From contig NZ_JAATJC010000001.1 in the NCBI RefSeq assembly GCF_011927725.1, positions 372,001 to 436,000 of the forward strand: DNA of 64,000 nucleotides, read 5' to 3'. The translations under genes and the position numbers were made by a program. Source of the DNA: Sphingomonas kaistensis (GTDB taxonomy: Bacteria; Pseudomonadota; Alphaproteobacteria; Sphingomonadales; Sphingomonadaceae). The notes under the pieces are model-generated. The model saw only the letters and a program-made list of their open reading frames with translations. It was not told where the DNA came from and made no database searches. Below, one piece after another: positions 44,920-53,573 of this stretch. Position 1 is the stretch's first letter. Each line of letters opens with the position of its first letter.

Positions 44920-45833
44920 AGCAGCGTCAAGCGATTGGCCGGGCAGAGGCCGCGCGCCGGGCTACTTTGGGATGCATACGGACGCCGTATGAACGCGCGC
45001 CAGAGCTTCAACGATCGCGGCAACCACGGCTACTACGAGTCAGCGCCCTCCGCATGGGCTGTCCGCCGAGCGCTCAAAACTCTTCGAGTGAACGCCAACC
45101 AGATCGAAGGCATGGTGTTGAATGCCTTGCAGGAACTTTGCAGTTCGCCGGCATCCCTGCGGGAGCTACTGCTGAGCAGCAGCGGGCTTGGCTCAGAGGT
45201 AAATACACTGGCAGCGCAGGGAACCGCTGCCTCTGTAAGGCTTCGCGATCTCAAGATCAGCTGGCGAGCACTCACGTACAGGCTGCTTATGTCACGGATA
45301 GAGATTGGCTTTGATCGCATCCGGGTATTGCTGCGTATCGATGCCCTCGCAGCGTTTCTTCGCTGGGACGGTGTTGGCATGTTCCGGATGAGCGATCTTG
45401 AGCTTCTCCGTGCCAAGCAACTTCACACTCTGGAGGTACCTGTCCACCTCTATCGTCAACGGCGGGAAACTTGGTTGCCAATTACCCCATGCGTTGAGGC
45501 ACTAAAGCCCGACATGAAGCTCACCGAATTGCTGAACGATGCTCGTGAAGCCCAGCGACTTATTTATCAGCATCGCGATCGATCGCTGACTGAGCTAGCT
45601 TGGTCTCTTGGGAAAAGCCGGTGCTCTTTTCAAGGCTGGTACGCTTGAATTATCTGGCGCCCGACATCCTCGCGGCAATCACCGATGGGAGCCAGCCTCC
45701 AGATCTTACGAGAGGGGTCCTATTGAAGCAGGATATTCCCCTCGATTGGGCCCTTCAGAGAAGGCAGCTTGGTTTTCGACCGGTACATGCAAGTTGTTTG
45801 TCGAGTGACGCACTAAGGCGAAACACGACCTGA
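44920..45833 (+). pseudogene. frameshifted 3' remnant of a large serine recombinase
   Basis: The translation aligns by eye with the C-terminal half of the intact recombinase at 46976-48727: YYESAPSAWAVRRALKTLRV against YYESVSRQLRKGQ, FLRWDGVGMFRMSDLE against YLRWNGIGLFHSMPEI, and, in another frame, RLNYLAPDILAAITDGSQPPDL against RLNYLAPDIKSAILDGRQPPDL. The reading frame changes near 45,620-45,640. The N-terminal catalytic domain is missing; the remnant begins just after the regulator's stop. This is a dead second recombinase. Confidence 0.75.
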
Positions 45834-45914
45834 AGCGGCATCGACTTAGGAAGCATGGATGTGGAGCGACACCTGCCAACTGCCTTGCGGGGCTTCCGCA
45901 AAACACTCGAATGA

Positions 45915-46058
45915 GATCGCCCGACGATCCTCATCGAGGTGCTCGACAGCCAGGTGAAGGACGGGATTGCTGAAGCACTCGCCGGCCTGCCCTATGACTG
46001 GACTTTGATACCCGACGAGGAAGGTCGAAATTATCTGCTGACCTCATCGGCGGTCTAG
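45915..46058 (+). pseudogene. short coding remnant, possibly FkbM methyltransferase tail
   Basis: A frame of 47 residues with no start codon (ILIEVLDSQVKDGIAEALAG, then YDWTLIPDEEGRNYLL and a stop). The spacing of EVLD, Y-W and the RNYLL ending resembles the last strands of FkbM-family methyltransferases. The match is weak and from memory; it could be another decayed gene. Confidence 0.25.
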
Positions 46059-46265
46059 CAAACCGAGAAGCAGACCGGCGTTACATCAGCCGATCCATCG
46101 TTATCGATCGCGGCCTATATTCGGCGCTTGCACTGTAGGATTCGCCCCTCCAACCTACGATTGGCGACCCTGGTTGAGACTCGGCAAAAGCTCCCGACAG
46201 GGTCGCCAACCAATGTTTGCTCCGTCCCACCCTCGTGGCTTTGCTGATTATCATCGCTTCCTGCT

Positions 46266-46613
46266 GCCACTGTCATTGACGGAGGCGGCATCCGCTGCCG
46301 CAACCTAGGCGAGGTCCGCCACCTCGGCATCGACGCGGCAGATTATCAACGCTCAAGGCCATGCCGCCAGCAGTTCGGCGACCACGTATGCAGCGATCGG
46401 CAAGCTCGAGCCGCTAAGGAAGCGATGCGTTTGGCTCTGCGCGTTGGCCCGGTGCGGATCGAGACTTTCGGTAAGGATCGCTACGGTAGAACTCTCGGCA
46501 TCGCTCATGCCGGCAAGGTCAACAGAGATTGCCGGATGCTTAGGGGACCAGGCGTGCGCTACATGCCGCGCTATGACGATGGCAGGAGAGTGGCGAGGGC
46601 TTGCGGGCTTTAA
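46266..46613 (+). pseudogene. decayed staphylococcal-nuclease-like (thermonuclease) gene
   Basis: 115 residues in frame resemble an SNase-like nuclease: VIDGGGIRCRNLGEVRHLGI, DHVCSDRQARAAKEAMRLAL, IETFGKDRYGRTLG and RYMPRYDDGRRVARACG. The usual VIDGDT reads VIDGGG, and no start codon exists in frame; a signal-peptide-like stretch (VALLIIIASCC) sits just upstream in another frame. A frameshift near 46,255-46,270 and lost catalytic acids indicate a pseudogene. The intact family cleaves nucleic acid with calcium. Confidence 0.6.
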
Positions 46614-46975
46614 GGCCGAATGTCCGCAATGTGTGAAAGATGCGCGATATGCGACCCGGCGTGCCGACGAGAACCGAATCGCCAACCCTTTAAAGGGAAG
46701 GCACTACGAATTGACAGCGGCGGCGGAAACCGGGGAGCGCTTGGCAAGCGCTCAACCCGGTTCACTCCCAAATGCCTTGCGGCTTACCGAGCGGGAGCGG
46801 CGCCAATCTACGGTGAGGCAACGTCGCCTACAATATCTTCGATGCCAAAATTAGATCCGTTTCTGACCGATCTTCATGTGTGATCTATCCACCGCCGCGA
46901 GGATCTGGGCCGAAAGCCAATCCTTATCGCTCTCCTTCAAAATAGGCTAAAAAGGGGCAATCGAGGGAGGCCTCA
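46614..46975. other. gene-free stretch, 362 bp
   Basis: Starts with a half copy of the dispersed palindrome (46618-46645). No convincing gene. The last bases, GAGGGAGGCC, form the ribosome-binding region of the recombinase that follows. Confidence 0.5.
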
Positions 46976-48727
46976 ATGCCCAATCCTACCGAGACGATGA
47001 CGGCGGTCCGCTGCGCGATCTACACGCGCAAGAGCACCGAGAGCCCAACTGGTCAGGAGATGACGTCGCTGGCGGGGCAGCGAGCGGTCTGTGCCGCCTA
47101 TATTAAGTGCCAAGCACACAAGGGTTGGGTAGAACTATCGCAGCATTACGATGACGAAGGCTTTTCTGGGGGCAATCTCGAGCGGCCTGCACTTCACCGG
47201 CTGCTCACGGACGCCCGGGAGGGGCGCATTGACGCAATCGTCTTTTACAAAATTGACCGTCTTACTCGGTCGCTAGCCGATTTCGTCCGGCTTATGGACG
47301 CGTTTCAGCACTTCGATATTTCTTTCGTAAGCGTCACCCAGTCGTTCGACACCTCAGACAGCATGGGCCGTATGGTCCTCAACATCCTCCTAACCTTCGC
47401 GCAATTTGAGCGCGAGATGATGGGAGATCGCATCCGCGACAAGAAAAACACGATGCGGAGAAGCGGACTCTATATCGGTGGCTTGGCCCCAATCGGGTAC
47501 CTCTCAAAAAAAGGTCGGCTCGAGATCATTCCCAAGGAGGCCGAATTAGTTCGCGCGGCCTTCGATCGGTTCGACGACTATCCAAGCGTCAGTAGCTTGC
47601 TGAGAGCACTCGATGACGAAGGCAAAGGAAAGCTTGTTTCAAGCTTTCGCTTTAAGACCAAACGGCGGAACGGCCTCTGGTATGGTGGCTCGGCTCAGAA
47701 GATGTTCCGAAATCCTATCTATGCTGGCTATCAATACGTTGATGGCGAGCTGATAAAGGCGGATCACGAGGCGTACATCTCGCTCGAGAGGTGGCAGCAT
47801 TTCCAAGCCGTGCTCGCCACGCGTACCAAGAAAAGCGGCAAGGTCGATCCCAGCATACATCTTCTGGCAGGCCTCATCTTCGATGAGACTGACCGCATTC
47901 TCGCCCCTCGAATACGCGGGACGAAGCGATGGCCCCAGCGCTATTACGAAAGCGTCAGCAGGCAATTGCGAAAGGGCCAGCGCGTCGATCGCGTTCGGAT
48001 TCGTGGTGAGGAAATTGAGCAAGTCGTAAGCGGAGCGCTGGTCGCCTTCCTACGCGACTGCGAAAAGCTTCGGACCGCCGTCTGCCGTGCCTACGCCGAT
48101 CCGCATTTGGCTTATGAGATGCAACGCAACGGGCCACTTGCTGCCGAACGAATACTCGCAGCTAAGGGCATTGATCTGCGCAAGAAGTTTGAAGGCCTTG
48201 TCAGCCGCGTGGAAGTGGCGAAATCCGAAGTTCGGATTTGGATCAGCCTACGTGTTCTTGACGCTTACCTTCGCTGGAACGGCATTGGCCTATTTCATTC
48301 GATGCCTGAGATCTCACGCTCCGAGCACAATCTCCACTTGCTTCGTACCGACGCAATTCTTGGACCGCATCGGGTCAAACTCAAGCTTCCTTTCGAACAT
48401 CACCCGGGAGAGCACCTCAATAAACGACTTGTCGATTTGTTAAGGAAAGCTGCCAACGCAGATGTCGACTTCTTGGCTGATCCAACTCGCGATCTCGACA
48501 GGCACGCCGCAAACTATAAGCTGACGGCGAGCAAATTCTCCCGGCTGCTACGATTGAATTATCTGGCACCGGACATCAAATCCGCAATCCTCGACGGCCG
48601 GCAGCCTCCCGACCTCACCGAGCGTAAGCTGCTCTATTCGCCATTGCCGGCTGATTGGCATCAACAACGCGCCATACTGGGTTTTCCGACACCCAAGCCG
48701 GATCGCACCTACCAATCCGTGCGCTAA
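46976..48727 (+). CDS. large serine recombinase
   Basis: 583 aa. The N-terminal resolvase domain has catalytic Ser20 in IYTRKSTES, the downstream YDDEGFSGG, KIDRLTRSLADF with the conserved Arg pair, and FAQFEREMMGDRIRDKK. The recombinase domain (RSGLYIGGLAPIGY, then FRNPIYAGY) follows. The zinc ribbon usual in this family is not obvious: no Cys pairs were seen in its place around residues 300-320. Such enzymes integrate or excise mobile elements at short att sites. ATG 46976 has GAGGGAGG. A dead paralogue lies just upstream. Confidence 0.9.
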   Translation: MPNPTETMTAVRCAIYTRKSTESPTGQEMTSLAGQRAVCAAYIKCQAHKGWVELSQHYDDEGFSGGNLERPALHRLLTDAREGRIDAIVFYKIDRLTRSLADFVRLMDAFQHFDISFVSVTQSFDTSDSMGRMVLNILLTFAQFEREMMGDRIRDKKNTMRRSGLYIGGLAPIGYLSKKGRLEIIPKEAELVRAAFDRFDDYPSVSSLLRALDDEGKGKLVSSFRFKTKRRNGLWYGGSAQKMFRNPIYAGYQYVDGELIKADHEAYISLERWQHFQAVLATRTKKSGKVDPSIHLLAGLIFDETDRILAPRIRGTKRWPQRYYESVSRQLRKGQRVDRVRIRGEEIEQVVSGALVAFLRDCEKLRTAVCRAYADPHLAYEMQRNGPLAAERILAAKGIDLRKKFEGLVSRVEVAKSEVRIWISLRVLDAYLRWNGIGLFHSMPEISRSEHNLHLLRTDAILGPHRVKLKLPFEHHPGEHLNKRLVDLLRKAANADVDFLADPTRDLDRHAANYKLTASKFSRLLRLNYLAPDIKSAILDGRQPPDLTERKLLYSPLPADWHQQRAILGFPTPKPDRTYQSVR

Positions 48728-49065
48728 GGTAAGCGCGGTCCTGCGCTAGCTTTCCGTGATGGGAGCTCAGCAGACGATGCGCGAATGTCCGCAATGGGTC
48801 GGAAGCGGACTTAAGGGCGGCAGCTGAATGAATGACCGCTTCCGGGTGCCTGCTCGGATGCTCTGGACGTCCGAAACGGGCGCAATGCTGCCGCGACGAC
48901 GAACCTAAACGATCGTCAGCTTTGTGCGGGCTACTACCCGCAAGCTGCCGTTCCGCTTTCCACCATTGGTTGCCGTCGGGCATTCGCCTTCCTGCATGTC
49001 GGCAAGTGGCCGAGAGCTGCCCATCCGCAACAGCGGCACGCAGGCGGAAACCAGACCTTCATCCA
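48728..49065. other. gene-free stretch, 338 bp
   Basis: Contains palindrome copy 5 at 48783-48812. Otherwise it contains only incidental open frames with no recognisable protein pattern. Confidence 0.45.
48783..48812 (+). repeat. dispersed palindrome copy 5
   Basis: GAATGTCCGCAATGGGTCGG, closing arm AAGCGGACTT. Confidence 0.7.
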
Positions 49066-49281
49066 TTGCCATCAGGGTATGAGCTGGAGGCTCCTATTTC
49101 GTTCACTGAGGAAGAGAAGCGCGCTTGGCACGAGTCGAAACGCGAATGTGAGAGGAGACCCGAGGCCCGTTTCCGGGCAGCGCCAGTGACTGAGTGCATA
49201 CATTGCGGTCAGCCGTTCGGCTTCGGGGAGGGCCTCATTATGGACGAGGCGTCACTCTGCGGCGTTTGCAACGGCGACTAG
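49066..49281 (+). CDS. small zinc-ribbon-like protein
   Basis: About 71 aa. The useful part is FTEEEKRAWHESKREC, then CIHCGQPFGFGEGLI and ASLCGVCNGD: two CxxC pairs that fit a zinc ribbon, as in small DksA/TraR-like or orphan zinc-finger proteins. The start is uncertain: TTG 49066 is used because the frame upstream looks non-coding. Function unknown. Confidence 0.5.
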   Translation: MPSGYELEAPISFTEEEKRAWHESKRECERRPEARFRAAPVTECIHCGQPFGFGEGLIMDEASLCGVCNGD

Positions 49282-49349
49282 CGCGCCACGCGTCGGCTAT
49301 CCCTCGCGCGAGTTAGCCGCAAAAACGGGGCCTGCCCAGCTAAGTAGCT

Positions 49350-49380
49350 AATGTCCGCTTTCGACCTCATTGCGGACAAT
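49350..49380 (+). repeat. dispersed palindrome copy 6
   Basis: AATGTCCGCTTTCGACC...CATTGCGGACAAT. It shares the upstream word GCTAAGTAGCTAATGTCCGC with copy 7 (55,234), apart from one base. Confidence 0.75.
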
Positions 49381-49405
49381 GGCGCAGGCGCGTTACGCTT
49401 GCCGC

Positions 49406-49693
49406 GTGAGACCTCTTTGGCCGATTGAGCGAGCAGTCCTCGAAGCGACGGCTCAGGACCATCCAGCGTTCGCGGACCAATTGCGGTGGCAGGCTGAAGC
49501 CACGCAAGTGACTAAGTTTGAGAACTCAGGAGCTGGTTTCTTCTCGACTGTCAGCGTTCCGCTTGAGGCTCCACTTCTGCCTGAGCAGGCTTATCTCGAC
49601 GGTGCGCATGGAAGCATTGAGGGTATCGAGCATGGCATGGGCTTCATCGTCTTCCTTGAAGGCGGCCGTTCGCGATCTTCTGGTCGACCTTGA
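49406..49693 (+). CDS. hypothetical protein, probably truncated at its 3' end
   Basis: 95 aa. The N-terminus (RPLWPIERAVLEATAQDHPA) and the later FENSGAGFFSTVSVPL and IEGIEHGMGFIVFLEGG resemble a conserved family of unknown function in which about 20-40 more residues normally follow. Here the frame degrades to SRSSGRP and stops. The end overlaps the convergent RraB-like gene by 50 bases. GTG 49406 is used; an ATG at 49379 lies within the palindrome. Confidence 0.5.
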   Translation: MRPLWPIERAVLEATAQDHPAFADQLRWQAEATQVTKFENSGAGFFSTVSVPLEAPLLPEQAYLDGAHGSIEGIEHGMGFIVFLEGGRSRSSGRP

Positions 49694-50246
49694 AAACTAG
49701 GATCTCGGGATGCTCTGTGGTGGCCTGAAAGCCGGTCGTGAAGCAGAAGCCGGGTTTGTCGTCCTCGTCGAGCGCGTGCGTTTGCATCCAGCCATGTTTG
49801 CGGATGCCAGCGACGAAGCTGCCCTCCGCCTCGTCGAACGCTTCCCCGGGAACATCCATGCGGTTCGGCGGCTTCTCGCCACCCGTTGTCTGAGAAGGCT
49901 CCTCCGACAGGGCGTCCTGCATCACGCCCCAGCCGTCGAGCCGGCCGCCGTGTGCCGCACAAAGATCGCCCGGGCGGTGCTCGAAGGCGCCGATAGCGTG
50001 ATGGGTGATCAGCATCTTGCGCGATACCTTCAACTCGGTCGCGCCGTCTGGCAACTGGGTGGTCGACATCCCGGAGAGCACGCTTTCCCCGGCATCGGCT
50101 TCGATCAACTGCCGGGCGACCAGGTCCGCGTCCGCTCCCACCGGGAAGACGGCGTAGAAATCTACGTCATGCGGCGAGCCGAAGTCAAAGCCGGATCCTG
50201 CCATTCCCCGCAGTACATCGCCATTTTCGTCATCGGGAAATTGCAT
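49644..50246 (-). CDS. RraB-like protein with truncated DUF4262-like C-terminus
   Basis: 200 aa. The first 110 residues look like an RNase E inhibitor RraB domain (MQFPDDENGDVLRGMAGSG, then VDFYAVFPVGADADLVARQL). After a linker, FVAGIRKHGWMQTHALDEDD, PGFCFTTGFQATTEHPEILV match the first half of DUF4262. That domain normally runs on for some 60-100 more residues, but here it ends in IANGRLQGRR. ATG 50246 begins at the RraB motif; the frame reaches further upstream. RraB-DUF4262 pairing is unusual. Confidence 0.6.
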   Translation of the reverse strand: MQFPDDENGDVLRGMAGSGFDFGSPHDVDFYAVFPVGADADLVARQLIEADAGESVLSGMSTTQLPDGATELKVSRKMLITHHAIGAFEHRPGDLCAAHGGRLDGWGVMQDALSEEPSQTTGGEKPPNRMDVPGEAFDEAEGSFVAGIRKHGWMQTHALDEDDKPGFCFTTGFQATTEHPEILVFKVDQKIANGRLQGRR

Positions 50247-50480
50247 GCGGAGCCTCGTTGTCGGTGGCGAGGCTGCACCTTTTGTCGACCTCAAGTTAGT
50301 TCGACGTAAATACCGGCTTTCCACCTATTCTGGATGCTCGTTCGGCCTAATCAGCCATATTGGAGGGCCGCCGATACCGCTAGGCCTGCTTATGAGGGAA
50401 AGCTTGCCCTTGGTGCAGGCCCGGGTCCACACCGATCAGACCTACCTTGGCGAATATCGAATATCTCGAACTTCAGCGTC

Positions 50481-50747
50481 TCACTCGGTCGCCATTTTCT
50501 CCGCTCTTTCCAGGATTTCGAACTCGCGAAGTAGCTCGTCGATACTTCGTGTGAGTTCGGGAAGGAATGTAATCTGATGCCGCGCCCCTCGGTACGATTC
50601 TACCAGCATGATTGCATCGATCAGGATCTGCACGACGGTGCCCTCAGGATCGTCCAGCTCGGCTAGGCGCCTGAGCCTTTCCATGATCTTGAGGCGAGCT
50701 GCCAGCGGGTCCGCCAGCGCTTCCGCCCTCGCAATGTGCCAGACCAT
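50481..50747 (-). CDS. small helical protein of unknown function
   Basis: 88 aa, rich in Leu/Glu/Arg, with predicted helices (RLKIMERLRRLAELDDPEGT, IDELLREFEILERAEKMATE). ATG 50747 has a strong GGAGGATCGG ribosome-binding site, which supports a real gene. No domain recognised. The 234 bases between this and the RraB-like gene hold no clear gene. Confidence 0.55.
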   Translation of the reverse strand: MVWHIARAEALADPLAARLKIMERLRRLAELDDPEGTVVQILIDAIMLVESYRGARHQITFLPELTRSIDELLREFEILERAEKMATE

Positions 50748-51115
50748 CCGATCCTCCAAGCGCCACAGCTGACGCCGCTGTCAGCAACGGTAGAGCTCAA
50801 GTGGTCGAACGCGCGGAGCAACACGCAGCACCATAGCTCTGCAGCAGCCCCAAACGCGGAGGGGCGGCTCTTTGTTCAGGCCAAGCAAGCGACCGGGCCG
50901 ACGACCCTGACCTCCGGACTTTGCGCTACGACTGCTGATGTCTTCTTCCAAGTCGTTGCGAATTTTGCAGAAAGCATCCGTTCGCCATTCCGTCGAGGAG
51001 GAGGCCACGAGTTGTTACGCTGCCGTAAGAGAAGTATAGCCGTGGTTATCTTAGCATGCTGCTGACGGGTCAGCATCAGACGTATACGCGTAATCCTCGA
51101 AACTGGAGACGCACG
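50748..51115. other. gene-free stretch, 368 bp
   Basis: Between two divergent small genes. No repeats, RNA or coding frame could be supported. The final GGAGACGCACG precedes the start of the exported protein on the right. Confidence 0.4.
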
Positions 51116-51718
51116 ATGAAGCATTCTGGCGCAGGATTTCGGGGTGCATTGGGTCTTCCGCGGACGGTTGCATTGGGAGGGCTAGCGTTCGCGTCTGTGG
51201 CATCCAGCGCCCAGACACAGGCGCCGTCCTCGGCACGGCAGCAGCAATCGATCGTGAACACGACCAAAAGCAACACGAAAGATTGGATTGCTGCGCCGCC
51301 GAACTTCACTGTGACTGGCACCTATAGCAACGGCATGACTCGCTACTTCGAACTAGAATCCAGTCGCGATAGTGACGCTGATGGTCATTTCGATGCTGGC
51401 CTCCTCAGAGTCGCATGCGGGAACGGCAGGATCCAAGACAGCCAATATCTAGTGAACATTGCTGGCACCGGGATGGTCACGGGAAAGCGGCCGCATCAAG
51501 GATTACTCATTGAAAAGAAGGTAAGCCCGCACGACGTGGCAATTGGGTCAAAGCTTTCATTAGGTCCGGTGCAATCGAAGGGTATTCAGGAGAACGGCAT
51601 TCGGCGGAGTGGAGCTAGCATGCGCCGCAACGACGGAGACGGTCGCCGCGAGGCGTCTGAGGAGTGGTCCGAGGTCGCGATCACCTCTGGCGCCGAGGAG
51701 CTTTGCCGTACTCAATAG
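51116..51718 (+). CDS. exported protein of unknown function
   Basis: 200 aa. A signal peptide ends in ASSAQT, with GGAGACG before ATG 51116. The mature protein has a Gln/Ser-rich start, then FTVTGTYSNGMTRYFEL and a calcium-loop-like RDSDADGHFDAG with a DxDxDG pattern. A polar, Arg-rich C-terminus follows. No family recognised; probably envelope or extracellular. Confidence 0.55.
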   Translation: MKHSGAGFRGALGLPRTVALGGLAFASVASSAQTQAPSSARQQQSIVNTTKSNTKDWIAAPPNFTVTGTYSNGMTRYFELESSRDSDADGHFDAGLLRVACGNGRIQDSQYLVNIAGTGMVTGKRPHQGLLIEKKVSPHDVAIGSKLSLGPVQSKGIQENGIRRSGASMRRNDGDGRREASEEWSEVAITSGAEELCRTQ

Positions 51719-51825
51719 TTCATAGCTTGGCAGCTGGCCGCGTGGTCAATGATTGACCGCTTCCAACGCATCTCAGTCGTTCCCGGCACCGCCCCCGGCT
51801 TGCAAGCGGCGTTCTCTCGAATTTG

Positions 51826-52083
51826 CTAGCTAACGAACCGTAGTCCAGCGCTGCCGGCAAAGGACCATCTAATGGTTGCAGCAACGGTTACGAGATTCAC
51901 CCTGATCGAGACAGCGGATCCGATTGGCAGGATCTCGTCGCACGTGATTCGGCAGCCATCTTCCGAAACGTCGGTAATCAGAACTGGTAGGTGCCGCCCA
52001 GCGAGCGCCAGAGAGGCAGCGACTGACACAGGGTCGCGATCTGCTCGCTTGACCCAGTCGGTCGAGTCTCCCTCTTCTGGCAC
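51826..52083 (-). CDS. PilZ domain protein
   Basis: About 85 aa, a lone PilZ fold. The sphingomonad-style core is visible: RHLPVLITDVSEDGCRI, then PIGSAVSIRVNLVTVAATIRW and AGLRFV. PilZ domains bind cyclic-di-GMP or act as degenerate adaptors; the RxxxR loop is not clear, so binding is uncertain. The start is ambiguous; GTG 52083 avoids overlap with the DUF3597 gene. It is probably co-transcribed with the DUF3597 gene upstream. Confidence 0.6.
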   Translation of the reverse strand: MPEEGDSTDWVKRADRDPVSVAASLALAGRHLPVLITDVSEDGCRITCDEILPIGSAVSIRVNLVTVAATIRWSFAGSAGLRFVS

Positions 52084-52100
52084 TTGGAGGACGCCGCGTG

Positions 52101-52523
52101 TCAGTCGGTGAGATTGGCGGGCACCTTGCCGCCATGAGCGGCCAGCTGCCGCATCACTTCCTTGTGGAGCCACAGGTTCATCTCGGCACTGCCGTCCTTC
52201 TCACCCGTGTAGCCGAGTTCGGTTGCGAGCTCCTTCCGATTTGCAAGGCTGGAGTCCATGTCGAGTAGCTTCATCAGGTCGACGATTGACGTCCGCCAAT
52301 TCAGATCGGGGTTGCCCTTCGACGATGCGATTCCGGTCAGGACCTGCTCAACGTCAACTTGGCTTTGGGGTTGGGGTTGGCTGGTCTGGCTTGTGGGAGA
52401 AGTTGTAGCCGCGCCTGAGCTAGGAGGCGGCTGTAGCGTTCCGCCGCTGGTAGGTGACGGTGCCGGCGCTGGCGCCGACTTCTTGCCGAAAATCGCGTCC
52501 TTGATCTTACCGAAAATGCTCAT
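52101..52523 (-). CDS. DUF3597 family protein
   Basis: 140 aa. The N-terminal MSIFGKIKDAIFGKK is followed by a Pro/Gln/Thr-rich linker of about 45 residues and the conserved DUF3597 domain (VDVEQVLTGIASSKGNPDLN, then SSLANRKELATELGYTG and MNLWLHKEVMRQLAAHGGK). The role of the domain is unknown. It sits next to the DUF937 gene, as often happens in envelope or stress clusters. The start is set by the conserved first helix. Confidence 0.85.
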   Translation of the reverse strand: MSIFGKIKDAIFGKKSAPAPAPSPTSGGTLQPPPSSGAATTSPTSQTSQPQPQSQVDVEQVLTGIASSKGNPDLNWRTSIVDLMKLLDMDSSLANRKELATELGYTGEKDGSAEMNLWLHKEVMRQLAAHGGKVPANLTD

Positions 52524-52548
52524 GGTGTATGTCTCCCAGAATCTTGAT

Positions 52549-53145
52549 TCACCGTCCCAAGAACTTGCCGGCGGCTCCAATCAGACTGCCAAGAATGTCG
52601 GCCGACCCGCCACCCTGTGCGTTCTGCGACGATGCCGAACTCCCGGCGCCAGAAGCCTGACCACCCAGGACACTCCCAAGTGCTCCGCCCAATCCACCTC
52701 CGCCCTGGCTCGCCTGTTTCATGACATAGCCAGCAGCGACCATGGCAAGAACGGGCAGCATCTTCTTCAACAATGACGGTTCCACGCCCGATTGAGCCGC
52801 GGCGCTTGCCGCCACGGCCCGGCTACCGTCCTTCGACCCGAACAGCTGTCCAAGGATCTCGTTGCCCTTGTTCACCTCGGTGGGCTGTGTCGAAGTGACG
52901 TTGTCGAGGAGCGCGCCCCCGCCCAATCCACCGATCGTTCCGAACAGCCCTCCCAATCCACCAAGTGCCGAGGGTGCTTGAGAAGCAGCTGGGGCGGCGC
53001 TTGCTGCTACTGGGTTTTGGAATCCGGAGAGGATCGACGGCAAGAGTGCGGCGGCGCCTGCCTGAGCGGTCGACGCGTCGACGCCGAGTTCACGCGAGAG
53101 GGCTTCCACAGCGCCAGTCTGCTGTAGCATCTGATTGACGTCCAA
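52549..53145 (-). CDS. DUF937 family protein
   Basis: 198 aa. The N-terminal DUF937 domain has NQMLQQTGAVEALSRELGVD and AGAAALLPSILSGFQN. It is followed by Gly/Ala-rich repeats (GGLGGLFGTIGGLGGG) and a C-terminal helical and Gly-rich end. It is probably cytoplasmic or envelope-associated. A TTG start at 53145 has GAGGAG at good spacing and gives the right N-terminus. DUF937 and DUF3597 adjoin in opposite roles unknown to me. Confidence 0.8.
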   Translation of the reverse strand: MDVNQMLQQTGAVEALSRELGVDASTAQAGAAALLPSILSGFQNPVAASAAPAASQAPSALGGLGGLFGTIGGLGGGALLDNVTSTQPTEVNKGNEILGQLFGSKDGSRAVAASAAAQSGVEPSLLKKMLPVLAMVAAGYVMKQASQGGGGLGGALGSVLGGQASGAGSSASSQNAQGGGSADILGSLIGAAGKFLGR

Positions 53146-53225
53146 GTGATTTCTCCTCGTCGGTAAACTGGCAAGGCGCCAGCCCCGTGTTTGTGGATGC
53201 CTGGCAAGATGAATGGCCGTGAGGG

Positions 53226-53426
53226 CTATTTGACGATGAAAGTGATCTTCAGGGTCACTCGCCATTCGACAACCTTGTTGTCGTTTACCAAGGCTTTGGT
53301 GCTCTGCACCCAAGCCTCCTGAATGTCGTGGATAGTCTCGCCGGCCTTGGCGATGCCTTCGCGCACGGCTGCTTCGATGCTCTCGGTAGAGCTTGAAATA
53401 ATCTCGAGAGTCTTGGCTACGGCCAT
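53226..53426 (-). CDS. dodecin
   Basis: 66 aa, typical dodecin length. It matches from MAVAKTLEIISSSTESIEAA to EWRVTLKITFIVK, with the flavin-contacting Trp in EAWVQSTKA and EWRV. Dodecins form hollow dodecamers that store riboflavin or FMN. AAGGAG precedes ATG 53426. It is the first gene of a minus-strand run leading to DUF937, DUF3597 and PilZ. Confidence 0.92.
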   Translation of the reverse strand: MAVAKTLEIISSSTESIEAAVREGIAKAGETIHDIQEAWVQSTKALVNDNKVVEWRVTLKITFIVK

Positions 53427-53573
53427 TGTTGGTCTCCTTCTTCCGAAGAGGGAGCGCCTAACATGTGTTAAAGTCAACGGCAGCTACGGCAGTCCGACCT
53501 GCTCCGACGATGGAGGCTGCGCTGCCTATGGAGCTGATGTACTCTTCGCTTGCCTGCCGAAGGATCAGACCGC

